A stretch of DNA of 64,000 bases from Cryoendolithus antarcticus (lineage: Eukaryota; Ascomycota; Dothideomycetes; Cladosporiales; Cladosporiaceae): the NCBI GenBank assembly GCA_002077065.1, contig NAJO01000042.1, positions 1-64,000 of the forward strand, in the 5' to 3' direction. The notes beneath the pieces are model-generated. The model made no database searches and was not told where the DNA came from. It saw only the letters and a program-made list of their open reading frames with translations. Shown piece after piece: positions 10,210-19,393 of the stretch. Within the stretch, counting starts at the first letter, position 1. Each line of letters begins with the position of its first letter. A program made the position numbers and the translations under genes.

Positions 10210-12453
10210 TCATATGAACTCAAAGATATCCCCCTTTCCGCCGATCAACCCTCCTACCCTCTTACTCCCCACAACCCTCTCAAGTGCCAACCCATCCCAC
10301 TTCCCAAACAACACCCTCGCTCCCTTCTTCTCACCCTCCCCCTCCTCTAGACCCTCCACAAGCTCCCGATAGAACACTTCCGAGTCCGGCACGCCGTAGA
10401 ACACGACTCGCTTCACACCCTTCAACTTCAGCCGAAAGAAGTGATGCGCGCGCTGCGTGTACAGCAGCACCGAGTGTCGTCCATTCATGAAGTGACTTCG
10501 TGCTCGTCGCTGCGACGAGACGTCGCTGTAATCGTGTATCGCGCCGAAGGAGATGTTCGAGGTCAGGTCCGAGGTGGCGAAAAAGTTGCGGATGCGGAGG
10601 AAGTCGAAGTAGGATGGGATGAAAACCATTGTGCCCGTGAGTCTGAGCAAGGAGGGGAGCACGGCTGTAGTGAAGTATTTGAAGCGGATTTCTGGGTCTT
10701 GTAGTGGGGACGGCGAGGAGAAGCGCGAGAAAATTTGCTTGATGCCGAGATCTGTGAGGGCGGTTATGGCGCCAGCATACGAAGGCGTCAGCTTTGCCTT
10801 GCCGGCGATGTTGATGACTGAGTTGTAGAGGTGGAGCATCGGCGGTGTTATGTAAGCTGAGAAAAGGACTGTTTGGCGAAAGTGCTTTGCGTTGCCATTG
10901 AGGTAGGCGTGGCGTACTCGGCTGATGTCGCAGCCGTGGAGATCTGTGGGTTGAAGATTGAGATGGGAGAAGACGAGGGAGACGTTCTCCCAATTCTGCA
11001 TGTGCATTGCATCTGCTTGGTCAACAATGCAAAGCTCGATCGAGGACAAGAAGTCGTGATCTCGTTTTCGACGATCAGGGTTCTCGATGATGCGGCGTAG
11101 ACCAAGCGGAGATGCAAGGATGATATCGGAGCTGTAGAAGGCGGAGAAGTACTTGAGCGTCTTCCGCGTGAACTTGAGTGCTGTCAGGAAGTTGTTGTCG
11201 TTGTTGCCACCGAAGAGCTCCGTGTAATCCTCAGCCATGTTCGGCCGTGGTATCACAACTTCATCGAAGGAGTCCTTGAATCGCTGCCTATTCTCTTGCT
11301 GCTCTGGAGCGAACAGATCGACGATGCAATCCGCATACTTCGCGGCCATCTGTCGGGTCTCGGTCAGGATCAGCACCTTTGGTCGTGAAAAGCCCTGGTC
11401 GCGCAGCTCTGGCACTTCTTCCGCTTCACTACGCGCTAGTCGCGCTGTGTTCTTCAGTACTTTGTCACGCCCCTTCAACACATGGTTGAGTGCGTGCAGG
11501 CAAGCCAGACTTCGCAAGCTGCCTGCATTGTTAGGCGTGCGATTGCTTATCAGCAGATCTCGATACTCGAAGAGATGCGGTGACATCACACGCTGTATGT
11601 CATCAAATTCACCAATGTGGTTCCGAGAGGGATCGACAAGCTTCTGCTTGAGTGATACGTCGGCGACACTGGTGTGATGATCCACTTGGGCAATAGTAGC
11701 AGGCGCAGATTCAGGCACAGAGATCGAAAAAGTACCGTCATGGGATACGCGCTTCTTTTCGACCCTCCACTTACCCGCTTGGGCATCTTGAAGGGGGGAT
11801 GTAAGCTCATTATCATCAGGATCGGCGAAGTGGAGCTCAAAGGGATCGAGCATAGATGCATTCTCGTCCAAGTCGTCCGCGGCGTCGGGCTCATTATCTC
11901 CCTCAAGGGCGTGACCTCCAGATTCGTCTAGTTCGGCTAGATCATTCTCCGCAACGCTCTCCTCGTCGACCTCGAGTCCAGGCTCCGCCTCAGATCCCTC
12001 CGGCAGTTCTGTAACGCCATGCTTCACGTTCGATCCAGCACTCACGTCAGACTCGAGCTTTTGTCGCTTGCTCGGTCGTTCATCGCCATTCGATATAGGC
12101 TTGAACGATGCCAACAGTGTGCTGTATGCCTTTGCCGAAGGTGCAGGGATCTCCTCGTCGTCCTCGTCGCTGGCTGCATCTTGGCCCCCGTCGCTCTGAT
12201 CAACATCATCATCCACCTCGTCTGCACTGTCGCCATCACTTTTCGACTCGATGTCGTTCACGCGCTGGCTGTCGAATTTCCTGTACTGCCCTCCCCTCGT
12301 TCTGATACCACTTCGAGCATCCCGTCCGGCACTTGCGCCTCTTGCGCCTCCCCTGCCTCCTCTACCACCTCTGCCACCTCTGCTACTTCCTCTACCACCT
12401 CCGCCGCCTCGAGATGCTCCGCCGCCTCTTCCACGACCTCTGCTTGGAGCCAT
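10210..12453 (-). CDS. UTP25: U3 snoRNP-associated protein Utp25 (DEF family)
   Basis: A single exon of 747 residues. The first 50 residues are an RGG-rich tail, followed by an acidic disordered region to about residue 230. The conserved Utp25/DEF body then runs to the end, including LKQKLVDPSRNHIGEFDD, RPKVLILTETRQMAAKY, the SDIILASPLGLRRII segment and LCIVDQADAMHMQNWENV. The family resembles a DEAD-box helicase fold that has lost its catalytic motifs. It acts in the nucleolus in the small-subunit processome for 18S rRNA maturation. Length fits yeast Utp25. Its ATG lies 193 bases from the eIF3f start on the other strand, implying a shared bidirectional promoter for two translation-related genes. 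Confidence 0.92.
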   Translation of the reverse strand: MAPSRGRGRGGGASRGGGGGRGSSRGGRGGRGGRGGARGASAGRDARSGIRTRGGQYRKFDSQRVNDIESKSDGDSADEVDDDVDQSDGGQDAASDEDDEEIPAPSAKAYSTLLASFKPISNGDERPSKRQKLESDVSAGSNVKHGVTELPEGSEAEPGLEVDEESVAENDLAELDESGGHALEGDNEPDAADDLDENASMLDPFELHFADPDDNELTSPLQDAQAGKWRVEKKRVSHDGTFSISVPESAPATIAQVDHHTSVADVSLKQKLVDPSRNHIGEFDDIQRVMSPHLFEYRDLLISNRTPNNAGSLRSLACLHALNHVLKGRDKVLKNTARLARSEAEEVPELRDQGFSRPKVLILTETRQMAAKYADCIVDLFAPEQQENRQRFKDSFDEVVIPRPNMAEDYTELFGGNNDNNFLTALKFTRKTLKYFSAFYSSDIILASPLGLRRIIENPDRRKRDHDFLSSIELCIVDQADAMHMQNWENVSLVFSHLNLQPTDLHGCDISRVRHAYLNGNAKHFRQTVLFSAYITPPMLHLYNSVINIAGKAKLTPSYAGAITALTDLGIKQIFSRFSSPSPLQDPEIRFKYFTTAVLPSLLRLTGTMVFIPSYFDFLRIRNFFATSDLTSNISFGAIHDYSDVSSQRRARSHFMNGRHSVLLYTQRAHHFFRLKLKGVKRVVFYGVPDSEVFYRELVEGLEEGEGEKKGARVLFGKWDGLALERVVGSKRVGGLIGGKGDIFEFI

Positions 12454-12646
12454 TTTGATGTGATAAAAATAATTGCAGCCCCTTAACTTTCACATGCTTT
12501 GTCGGCACCGGCAGCTGACTCGCGCACTTCGAATTTGTCTGGAATCTTGGCATCGAAACCCAGCAACCTCACCTCCGGCATCGATCAATACTTTCAACTC
12601 CTGCCCGGAGCGCAGTCACTCATTCGATCCTCACACTACCGCGAAG
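12454..12646. promoter_or_regulatory. Bidirectional promoter between UTP25 and eIF3f
   Basis: Only 193 bases separate the two divergent start codons, so both promoters and 5' leaders must share this interval. An in-frame ATG at 12473 on the eIF3f side would add 58 residues unlike the family, so it is taken as leader. No specific factor site is called. Confidence 0.6.
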
Positions 12647-13702
12647 ATGGGCTCCTCTTCATACCTCCACCTTGCGCGCCCACTCGCTCCCGCACAGATC
12701 TCCTCTTCCACCATCTCCACCACAGCCCCAGTTTCCGTCACAATTCAACCACAGGCCCTTTTCAGCATACTAGATCATGCCTCTCGCCGTCCTGCAGATC
12801 AAGAGCGCGTAATCGGTACACTCCTAGGTGTGCGCAGCGAAGATGGCACAGAAGTGGAGATAAGAAATTGCTACGCTGTGCCCCACACAGAGACGCAGGA
12901 GCAAGTCGAGGTGGACATGGACTACCAGAAGTCCATGCTGCAACTGCACTTACGAGCCAGCCCAAAGGAGGTGCTCGTAGGATGGTACGCGACAAGTGAT
13001 GAGCTGAACACATTCTCGGCGCTCATTCAGAACTTCTACTCGCAACAAGGCGAAGGCACTTGGCCACACCCCGCAGTTCACCTCACGGTCTCCACAGTCG
13101 CTGGCAAGGACGTGGAGGCACACACATACATCTCTGCGCCCATTGGAGTCACGCCTGAGCGAGCAGCTGACAGCTGTCTGTTCGTTCCCGTGCCACACGA
13201 GATCAAGTACAACGACGGGGAGAAGTCTGGACTGGAGCTCATCGCCTCTGCAAAGGATGCCGAGAACCGGTCGCAGCCGCTACTGACAGACATCGAGGTG
13301 TTGGAGAAGGCTGTGGAGCAAGTGTTGGATATGTTGGAGCGGGTCAGCCTGTACGTGTCGAATGTGCTGGACGAGGAGGCTGAGCCCAGCGCGGCGTTGG
13401 GACAGTTCCTGATGAACACACTGTCGTTGGCGCCGAAGGTGGAGGCGGAGGACATTGAGAGGGACTTTAACAACCATGTGCAGGATGTGCTGCTGGTGTC
13501 ATACCTTGCCAACACGATCCGCACGCAAATCGACCTGTCAAATCGCCTGGCCACTGGAGTTTTGACCATGGGAGACAAGCCGGTGGTAGACGGAGAGGGT
13601 GGGAAGGGTGGACACGAGGGTGGTGGAGGAGGGCGTGGTGGACGTGGAGGCTACAGAGGCGATCGATCAGGAGCTGGCCAGCGAGGCCAGCGTGAGCAGT
13701 AG
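12647..13702 (+). CDS. Eukaryotic translation initiation factor 3 subunit F (MPN domain)
   Basis: The chosen ATG gives 351 residues beginning [17 protein letters not shown]. The MPN/JAB domain follows, with [38 protein letters not shown] and [12 protein letters not shown]. The JAMM zinc ligands are not complete, as in other eIF3f proteins, so it is a structural scaffold and not a protease. The C-terminal helical region near residues 230-310 fits the family, and the tail is a Gly/Arg-rich GGRGG stretch. It acts in the cytoplasm in the eIF3 complex during 43S preinitiation complex assembly. The longer upstream frame to 12473 lacks conservation. Confidence 0.93.
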   Translation: MGSSSYLHLARPLAPAQISSSTISTTAPVSVTIQPQALFSILDHASRRPADQERVIGTLLGVRSEDGTEVEIRNCYAVPHTETQEQVEVDMDYQKSMLQLHLRASPKEVLVGWYATSDELNTFSALIQNFYSQQGEGTWPHPAVHLTVSTVAGKDVEAHTYISAPIGVTPERAADSCLFVPVPHEIKYNDGEKSGLELIASAKDAENRSQPLLTDIEVLEKAVEQVLDMLERVSLYVSNVLDEEAEPSAALGQFLMNTLSLAPKVEAEDIERDFNNHVQDVLLVSYLANTIRTQIDLSNRLATGVLTMGDKPVVDGEGGKGGHEGGGGGRGGRGGYRGDRSGAGQRGQREQ

Positions 13703-14032
13703 AAAGCAAGAGTCCCTGGTCGCAGGTGCTACCCAGCATCCCACGACCTTCAAGTCGTACGAGATCCTGTCTCGGTGAAGCTTTGGTGCGTGAGACGATA
13801 GAGAGAAGAGCTACCAAGACTACCAAAAGGTCGGATAGCTACTCCAGCATCACTAGATAGAAGCAAATGGCGCCCAGTCGAGGGCATTGACATACCACGA
13901 CTGTCCCATCTTCCTTTCGCTGATGAGTTTCTTCTGCACGGGATCCCCTACATGGATTCGGTATATTACTCTTGCTAAAGTAGGTACAACGAGCCACGTT
14001 ACATACCGCCTACGCCGCTCAGCTTTCTCATC
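13703..14032. other. Spacer between eIF3f and paralogue 2
   Basis: 330 bases holding the 3' ends of two convergent genes. No feature is seen beyond the probable transcription termination regions. Confidence 0.4.
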
Positions 14033-14542
14033 TCACTCTGCGCGCTGAAGTTTCGCAAACCGCTTCCACCAAGCCAAACTCGCCGCTTTCGACCGATAGC
14101 CCTGCTTCGGCTGCAAGCGACCTCTCATCTCATTCAGAAGGCGCAAATGCGAAATGCGCGCCTCTCTCCTCGCAGCGGCCACATCAAGCTGACGCAGCAC
14201 ATCGTTGGACTCCTTGTCTATGTACCCAATCACCGCCATCCGTGCATAGCGCTGATCACGGTGCTCGCGCGACCGAACCCACCTGGGCGTCTGCTTTGAG
14301 AGTTTGAATGCAGCGGAGAGGCGGACTTGCCATGTTTCGCGAGCATCGATTCGTAGTTCGCGGCAGGTCCGGCGGATTGGAGGGAGTGGAAAGCAGGTTT
14401 TACGATGGAGCACTTCCGTCTCGAGTGTGGCTGTGAAGAGCATGTCGTAGTTTATGATTCGTAGCTCAGGTGGGAGGCGAAGGACGCTGGCTGGCTGTAG
14501 AGAATCTGTTCCATCGAGGCTGATGTCATCTGGCTGTGCCAT
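14033..14542 (-). CDS. Short F-box/2EXR-like family protein (paralogue 2)
   Basis: The ATG at 14542 gives 169 residues. Near residue 20 it carries VLRLPPELRIINYDMLFTATL, followed by CFPLPPIRRTCRELRIDARETW, the two conserved blocks of the family in this window. The C-terminal half is basic and helical with several Arg/Lys pairs and no recognisable domain. The open frame continues upstream of 14542 but only from non-ATG codons. The 2EXR/F-box-like label rests on the LPPELR motif alone; function is unknown. Confidence 0.6.
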   Translation of the reverse strand: MAQPDDISLDGTDSLQPASVLRLPPELRIINYDMLFTATLETEVLHRKTCFPLPPIRRTCRELRIDARETWQVRLSAAFKLSKQTPRWVRSREHRDQRYARMAVIGYIDKESNDVLRQLDVAAARREARISHLRLLNEMRGRLQPKQGYRSKAASLAWWKRFAKLQRAE

Positions 14543-14967
14543 GGTGGCGACGATGGGCAAGGTGGGAAGTGAGAGTCTGGTGGGTGAGTGGAGTTGCTTG
14601 TCTTGATGCGGCGACGTTTCGTGTCGGACCGTGGTGCAGACATGCTGTGAAGATGTCAACGTTGATCTTCCGAGAAAATGTCCAGCTTTGTAACCCTAGA
14701 TTACAGAGACGAGAATGGTCCAAGAATCTAAAAGACCCAGATAACCTACCAACCGCGGTACATCTAGTACACTCTGCAGACTTCGCGAGACGACCACGCG
14801 TACAGTACAGTCTCGCTGGTGACCGAATCATACCTAGCCGGTGCGCATGCTCGCCAGATGTCGTGAGGTACGGAGTGATGGGTGACGAATGATTCTTGGT
14901 AGCTACGAGATGCCAGTATCCGCACATCTACCCGAACTCCATGTCCGCACCAGATGCACGATCAGTC
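14543..14967. other. Spacer upstream of paralogue 2
   Basis: 425 bases between the start of paralogue 2 and the 3' end of the shugoshin gene. No conserved frame or repeat is seen. Confidence 0.4.
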
Positions 14968-17097
14968 CTACACAATCATGCTCCTACGCCTGCTGGTCGC
15001 TCTTCCGGGCTTCATCTCCTCGCCCTTGGCAGTGCGTGGTAACCCCTCACCGCCAACAGTCTGTGCCTCCTTCGCTATGAATGAGTGTCGTCTTGAAGTT
15101 CGTGTGGTAGACGAGGTAGATCCAGTACCAGAGCTGGCAACCGAGGAAGGCGACGAGGAATCCTTGAAGTCGAATATCTCCAAGTCTTTGAGCCGTTTCA
15201 TGGCTTCGTCAAGTTCATCTGGCTGCTTCATCCCATTGTTGAGTAGTTGTGGTAGGTCAGCTTTGGGTGGAATGGATGTGATTGTCGCACCACCCTGCGC
15301 GTCCACGGCAAGTGAGTCACTGCTGCTCCGTACGTGGTGCTTCGATCTCGACACTGGTGACGGAACCTCCACAGGCGCCAGTACCGCGCTTGCCTCGGGC
15401 AAGTTCTTCCATGCATCCTCGTCATCCTCCTCGGCCTTAATCTCGACAACTTTCCCCGCCCTCCTGTTCACCGGCGCGCTCATAACACGTCGATGATCCG
15501 AAAGGCCGGTAAGCGCATCGACCATCTTCTTGTCTGGTCGTCGCATCTTGGCCGTCAAACTAGGCTCAGCATAGTTCACTGCACCTCTTGCCCGTCGTGA
15601 GGGTCGCAGGCCTTCGATGACGGAAGCAGTCGTGCTGTTAGAAAGACTGCTCAGGTCGCCGGGAGGTGGCGTGTCGCAACTTCCGTTGGCATGAACGGAG
15701 GACTCAGATGGCGTTGGCGAGAAGATGTTTGGTACAGCTGGGGACTGTGGTGCGTTCTCGGTCGTTGTAGTGATGCTTTCGGGAGGAATCTCAACAGTGG
15801 CGATAGCCGGCGGTTGAGCAGCAGGCGGCAGCGGAACTTGCGACAGTCTCGCTCTTCGTGGCACACGATCTTTGTTCAAGTCTAGCTTCGAGACTGCGGG
15901 CTTCTTGCCATCGTCCTTCTCAGGCTTGCCGGCCAGAGCGTCGACCTTGCGCGGCGACAGGTTGACACTCTTGTCTCCCAATACTCTTCGGGAGATCTTA
16001 GGCGACAGCTTTGGTGCAGAGATCTCCACGACTGGCTCTTCAGTGTGCTGTGCAGTAGCCACAGCAGCATCGCTGGTGGTCTTGCGACTGAACAAGAACT
16101 CGGTCTTACCGGGCGCCTTGACAGGCTTGTCAAGATCTCGATCAGCGAGCTTCCTCTTTGCGCCAGTCCGGAGTATGGGCGCTGCAACCTCCACGTCAAA
16201 TTTGGAAGGCGATGGTGCAGGGATGATGGAGTGCCTGCGAATCTCGAGCCGCGGCTGGCCATCTTTACGTTTCCGCCTCGTCTCAAGGTTCACAGACAAG
16301 TCCGCAGGAAGCTCCTGGTTCTCGGTCGACTGTTGCGCCTTGCTGCTGGCAGCATCGCCCTGCGCATCGAATTTGATCGGATCCTGGCATTCGAATCTTG
16401 CGATGGGTGGCGGACCAAGATCCGGACTTTCATTACTGCTGTGATCGCTCAGACGTGCGGCCTTGATCTCGTCCACTCCGAGAGATCGCCGCGACTTTCT
16501 CTCATGTTCCGAGATCGTTGGCATCTGGTGCTCGCGCATGACTTGTGCCAGCGGCTGACGCTCCCTGAACTCCATCCGCTGAAGCGCACTCTGCCGTTGC
16601 TGCCTCTGTTCCTCCTCGCGAACCTCAGTGTCTTCCTCAGGCAAGTCATCCATGGCCTCTACCATTTCACTGAGCTGCCTCATCTTCGCCGCCATCTCGT
16701 CCTTGAACCTCCGCAGCCCATCCCGCGAACTCTGCTTCCTTGCATGTTGTACCTCCTTTCGCAGCCCAATGATTTCCTCTCGCAAGTCCAGATTCGTCTG
16801 CAGTGATCGGTCGACATCCAGCTGCAAGCTGCGTATACGCAAGTTCTGCTCGGAGTTGTTTTTGGCGAGGTCGCGATTTTGTCGGATGAAGCGGCGCTTG
16901 ACTTCCTCAAAGTTAGTCGCGGGTTTTTGAGCGGCTTGCCGGGATTTCGTGCGCATCTTTCCGGTAGTTGCATGGATTTGATGACTACTGTCAATGAATA
17001 GTGGTGGGTGTTGTGACTTACGGGCATGAACGCTCTCTCCAACTGGCGGTGCTACTGCAACAGCAGCCACGACAGGCGGCTCGTTCAGCCGAGCCAT
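14968..17097 (-). CDS. Shugoshin-type centromeric cohesin protector
   Basis: The open frame encodes 709 residues. It starts MARLNEPPVV, typical of fungal shugoshins. The N-terminal coiled coil runs from about residue 60 to 115 (FIRQNRDLAKNNSEQNLRIR, LDLREEIIGLRKEV) and is the PP2A-binding and dimerisation region. The basic C-terminal SGO motif lies near residue 515 (LRPSRRARGAVNYAEPSL), which in the family reads the phosphorylated H2A tail at pericentromeres. The middle is long and disordered. A strong donor (GTAAGT at 17021) lies after residue 25; an 87-base intron ending at an AAG acceptor (16935) would keep the frame, but the frame is also open without splicing. The gene is divergent from DAD2, another chromosome-segregation gene. 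Confidence 0.88.
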   Translation of the reverse strand: MARLNEPPVVAAVAVAPPVGESVHARKSQHPPLFIDSSHQIHATTGKMRTKSRQAAQKPATNFEEVKRRFIRQNRDLAKNNSEQNLRIRSLQLDVDRSLQTNLDLREEIIGLRKEVQHARKQSSRDGLRRFKDEMAAKMRQLSEMVEAMDDLPEEDTEVREEEQRQQRQSALQRMEFRERQPLAQVMREHQMPTISEHERKSRRSLGVDEIKAARLSDHSSNESPDLGPPPIARFECQDPIKFDAQGDAASSKAQQSTENQELPADLSVNLETRRKRKDGQPRLEIRRHSIIPAPSPSKFDVEVAAPILRTGAKRKLADRDLDKPVKAPGKTEFLFSRKTTSDAAVATAQHTEEPVVEISAPKLSPKISRRVLGDKSVNLSPRKVDALAGKPEKDDGKKPAVSKLDLNKDRVPRRARLSQVPLPPAAQPPAIATVEIPPESITTTTENAPQSPAVPNIFSPTPSESSVHANGSCDTPPPGDLSSLSNSTTASVIEGLRPSRRARGAVNYAEPSLTAKMRRPDKKMVDALTGLSDHRRVMSAPVNRRAGKVVEIKAEEDDEDAWKNLPEASAVLAPVEVPSPVSRSKHHVRSSSDSLAVDAQGGATITSIPPKADLPQLLNNGMKQPDELDEAMKRLKDLEIFDFKDSSSPSSVASSGTGSTSSTTRTSRRHSFIAKEAQTVGGEGLPRTAKGEEMKPGRATSRRRSMIV

Positions 17098-17365
17098 ACA
17101 TGAGTGTGACTGCTTTGTAGGAGATATGAGTGATAGTCGCTGCCTCTTATGAGCCTGCTGCGTTAGTCGTGCATGTGAATGCTGTTCACAGTGCCGGAGA
17201 GATGTTTATTTGGACGGCAAGACGGGCCCTAGCAACGGAAGAGCTTGGCAAGGCTGAGAACGTGGGCTGATGGTCCATGCACACGCGTTGTGGGGTAATC
17301 TTGACCTCAGAAGACTTCACGCGACCAAGTATGGTAGCTAACAGCATCGGCGCGCGACCTCCAGG
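17098..17365. promoter_or_regulatory. Shared promoter interval of shugoshin and DAD2
   Basis: 268 bases between two divergent start codons for chromosome segregation proteins. Shared cell-cycle control is plausible but inferred. I see no clear MluI cell-cycle box (ACGCGT). Confidence 0.5.
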
Positions 17366-17841
17366 ATGTCATTTGGACCTCGCCCGACTGGCCTGCCGTC
17401 GCACTTTCGCGCAAGTACCCACGGCTCAACGTCGACCCAGAACTCGCAAACCACTGCGCTTCAGGCACGCATCAATGAGAAGAAATTGGAGCTGGAGTCC
17501 TTGCGCCAGCTACGCGATCTGAGCGCAGGTCTCGCAGGGCAGATGCAGCAGCTGGAAGAGAGACTATCGACCTTAAGCGATGGTACGGAAGCGGTTGCGG
17601 CCGTCATGGGCAATTGGGCGAACGTCTTGAGAGCAGTAGGCATGGCCAGTGGTGAGTGGATGATATGGGAGCCCAGGAGTGGAGTCGTTCCTAATGTTAT
17701 CTTGCAGCTGGTCTACCTAAGCCGAAGGCGACTGAGGATGAGATGCCTCTCCCACAGACCCTCGTGAGAATCCCCATACAGCAGGCTGAAGCTGCGGCGC
17801 GAGAGATCCAGAAGGAAGAGGCTGCCGGTAAGGATGGCTGA
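17366..17841 (+). CDS. DAD2: DASH complex subunit Dad2
   Basis: Two exons, 17366-17651 and 17708-17841, with a 56-base intron (GTGAGT...TTGCAG), give 139 residues. Exon 1 holds the Dad2 core, LQARINEKKLELESLRQLRD, then LSTLSDGTEAVAAVMGNWAN and VLRAVGMAS. Exon 2 adds GLPKPKATEDEMPLPQTLVR and IPIQQAE, a conserved tail in filamentous-fungal Dad2. The protein is a small coiled coil in the ten-subunit DASH/Dam1 ring that couples kinetochores to microtubule plus ends. Without splicing the frame would run into unrelated sequence. It lies head-to-head with shugoshin. Confidence 0.92.
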
Positions 17842-18275
17842 GCAACTCTTGAGTCCGACATCCCAATCGCAATGCGGCAACACCGCGGCTCATGAATGAT
17901 CGGCTATGGACACATTCTCGCCACGTGGACGATACTGCCGCCGCATCTTGCCACAGGCCATGCCGCCCACCCTGCGTTACTCGTTGTATTGCCACGTCAG
18001 TCCGCCGTTGTTCGGTGAAGAAGGAGCCGGACACTAATGGCCATTCGAAAGCATGCGAAACTCAGTCTAGCAGTAATGGCCAGAGTGCAGCGACGAACGA
18101 ATTTAGCCGGACGTCAAAAGGGCGCAGAGATGAAATCCGAAGGTGCTTGCCGGACCAAGCAAAGCTGTCCATCAGTTCGGCTGAAGCGGAAGATCCGATA
18201 GCATAGTGCCCGGTCGAGGGAGCGGAGTGCTACTGGTGATGAGGTCGAAACAGTCCTGAACGCAGAGAACAATAA
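17842..18275. other. Spacer between convergent DAD2 and YPI1
   Basis: 434 bases with no conserved frame. It probably holds both 3' untranslated regions. Confidence 0.4.
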
Positions 18276-18704
18276 TCAACCATCCTTCTTCGGCTTCGCC
18301 TTCGGCTGCCGCTCATAGGCGTTCGGACTCGGCTTCCTGTCACCGCTCTTCCCTTCTCCACACTTGTCCTTCTTCGCCTTTTCCTTGCCCTTGCCTTTAC
18401 CACCAGCCTTCTGCGCCCGACTGAGATCCGGCTCGTCATCCTCGTCGCCGGCCGAGCTGCTGCTGTCCGATCCCGAGGACTCGTCGCCATGTTCATGAGG
18501 ACCGTGATAGATGCAGCAGACTTTACTGCTTTTCCTGCCCATGCCTTCATTGTCTACCACATCTTCAGCCCAGGAGATGCCGCGACGCTCTACTGCAGGC
18601 GCGCGAAGACGTAGAGTGGCGCTTGGAGTCGATGGAGAGGCATCCGTGATTGTTTGAGTGGCGGATGGAGTGCCTGAACGGGTTTGTGTACGAGGTGGCG
18701 TCAT
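18276..18704 (-). CDS. YPI1: Type 1 protein phosphatase inhibitor, Ypi1/PPP1R11 family
   Basis: A 142-residue single exon. The family core lies near residues 41-68: [19 protein letters not shown] followed by [13 protein letters not shown]. This includes the degenerate RVxW-like PP1-docking site (here ISWAEDV), the DVVDNE block and the CCIYH motif. The C-terminal half is acidic then Lys/Gly-rich and disordered. Yeast Ypi1 binds Glc7 in the nucleus, with Sds22, to control PP1 maturation and localisation. Length is typical (yeast about 155). Confidence 0.9.
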   Translation of the reverse strand: MTPPRTQTRSGTPSATQTITDASPSTPSATLRLRAPAVERRGISWAEDVVDNEGMGRKSSKVCCIYHGPHEHGDESSGSDSSSSAGDEDDEPDLSRAQKAGGKGKGKEKAKKDKCGEGKSGDRKPSPNAYERQPKAKPKKDG

Positions 18705-19393
18705 ATCGATCGATGTCCACAGAGAAGGTGCTCAGAGGTACAAGACGTGGTACCCCGGAAGACAGATCAGCTTGCGTGAATGGATTGTAGCTCTCGCGTG
18801 CTATATGCCCAGCGACACACAGTCTTTGTTCGTGCAGACTCCCGGGTCGAAGTTTGTCCAGTCCCCGGTGAATGCGGGGCAACGATGTGATTAGTCAGTC
18901 GCGCTTTTCCTCGTGGGTCTCTCGCGTGGTGCTGGCGCTTTTGTTGGAACTGCAGCAGAGAACTACACCGTAGCTTGTCACTGTCCAGCAGCAGCACTCC
19001 GGTGATACCCTTTGAGCTGTAGCAGCATTCCACTGCTTCTCTTCACTTGATAGCCGCGCCTTCCTCCGCCATAGGCGCGCGGGTCGGTCCGCCACTTCGC
19101 TGCCTTACCGACAGCCACACACACAGCCAACGCGCACAACTTGACTGCACGTGACTTCGCTTTGCTCAAGGCTAGACACCACTGCCAAAAGCTCTCCACC
19201 TTAGCACTCAGCACCTGCATCCTCGGACACAGCGTCTGGACCAGGTCAGCACACCACTGGATGTGAGACGCCTTACTGGTCCACACAGTAGTCTGCTCGC
19301 CCTCGGCCCACACAGTCCTGCAGACAGGCTGCCTCGTCGCTAGGGCTTGCTGAACTAGTCACCCACCCAGCAAACTCCCCAACACCCGCTACC
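18705..19393. other. Divergent intergenic region between YPI1 and exportin-1
   Basis: 689 bases forming the 5' regions of two divergent genes. A pyrimidine-rich stretch precedes the exportin start, whose context (GCTACCATG) is favourable. A 111-codon minus-strand frame (18978-19313) has no recognisable features and is not called. Confidence 0.45.
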
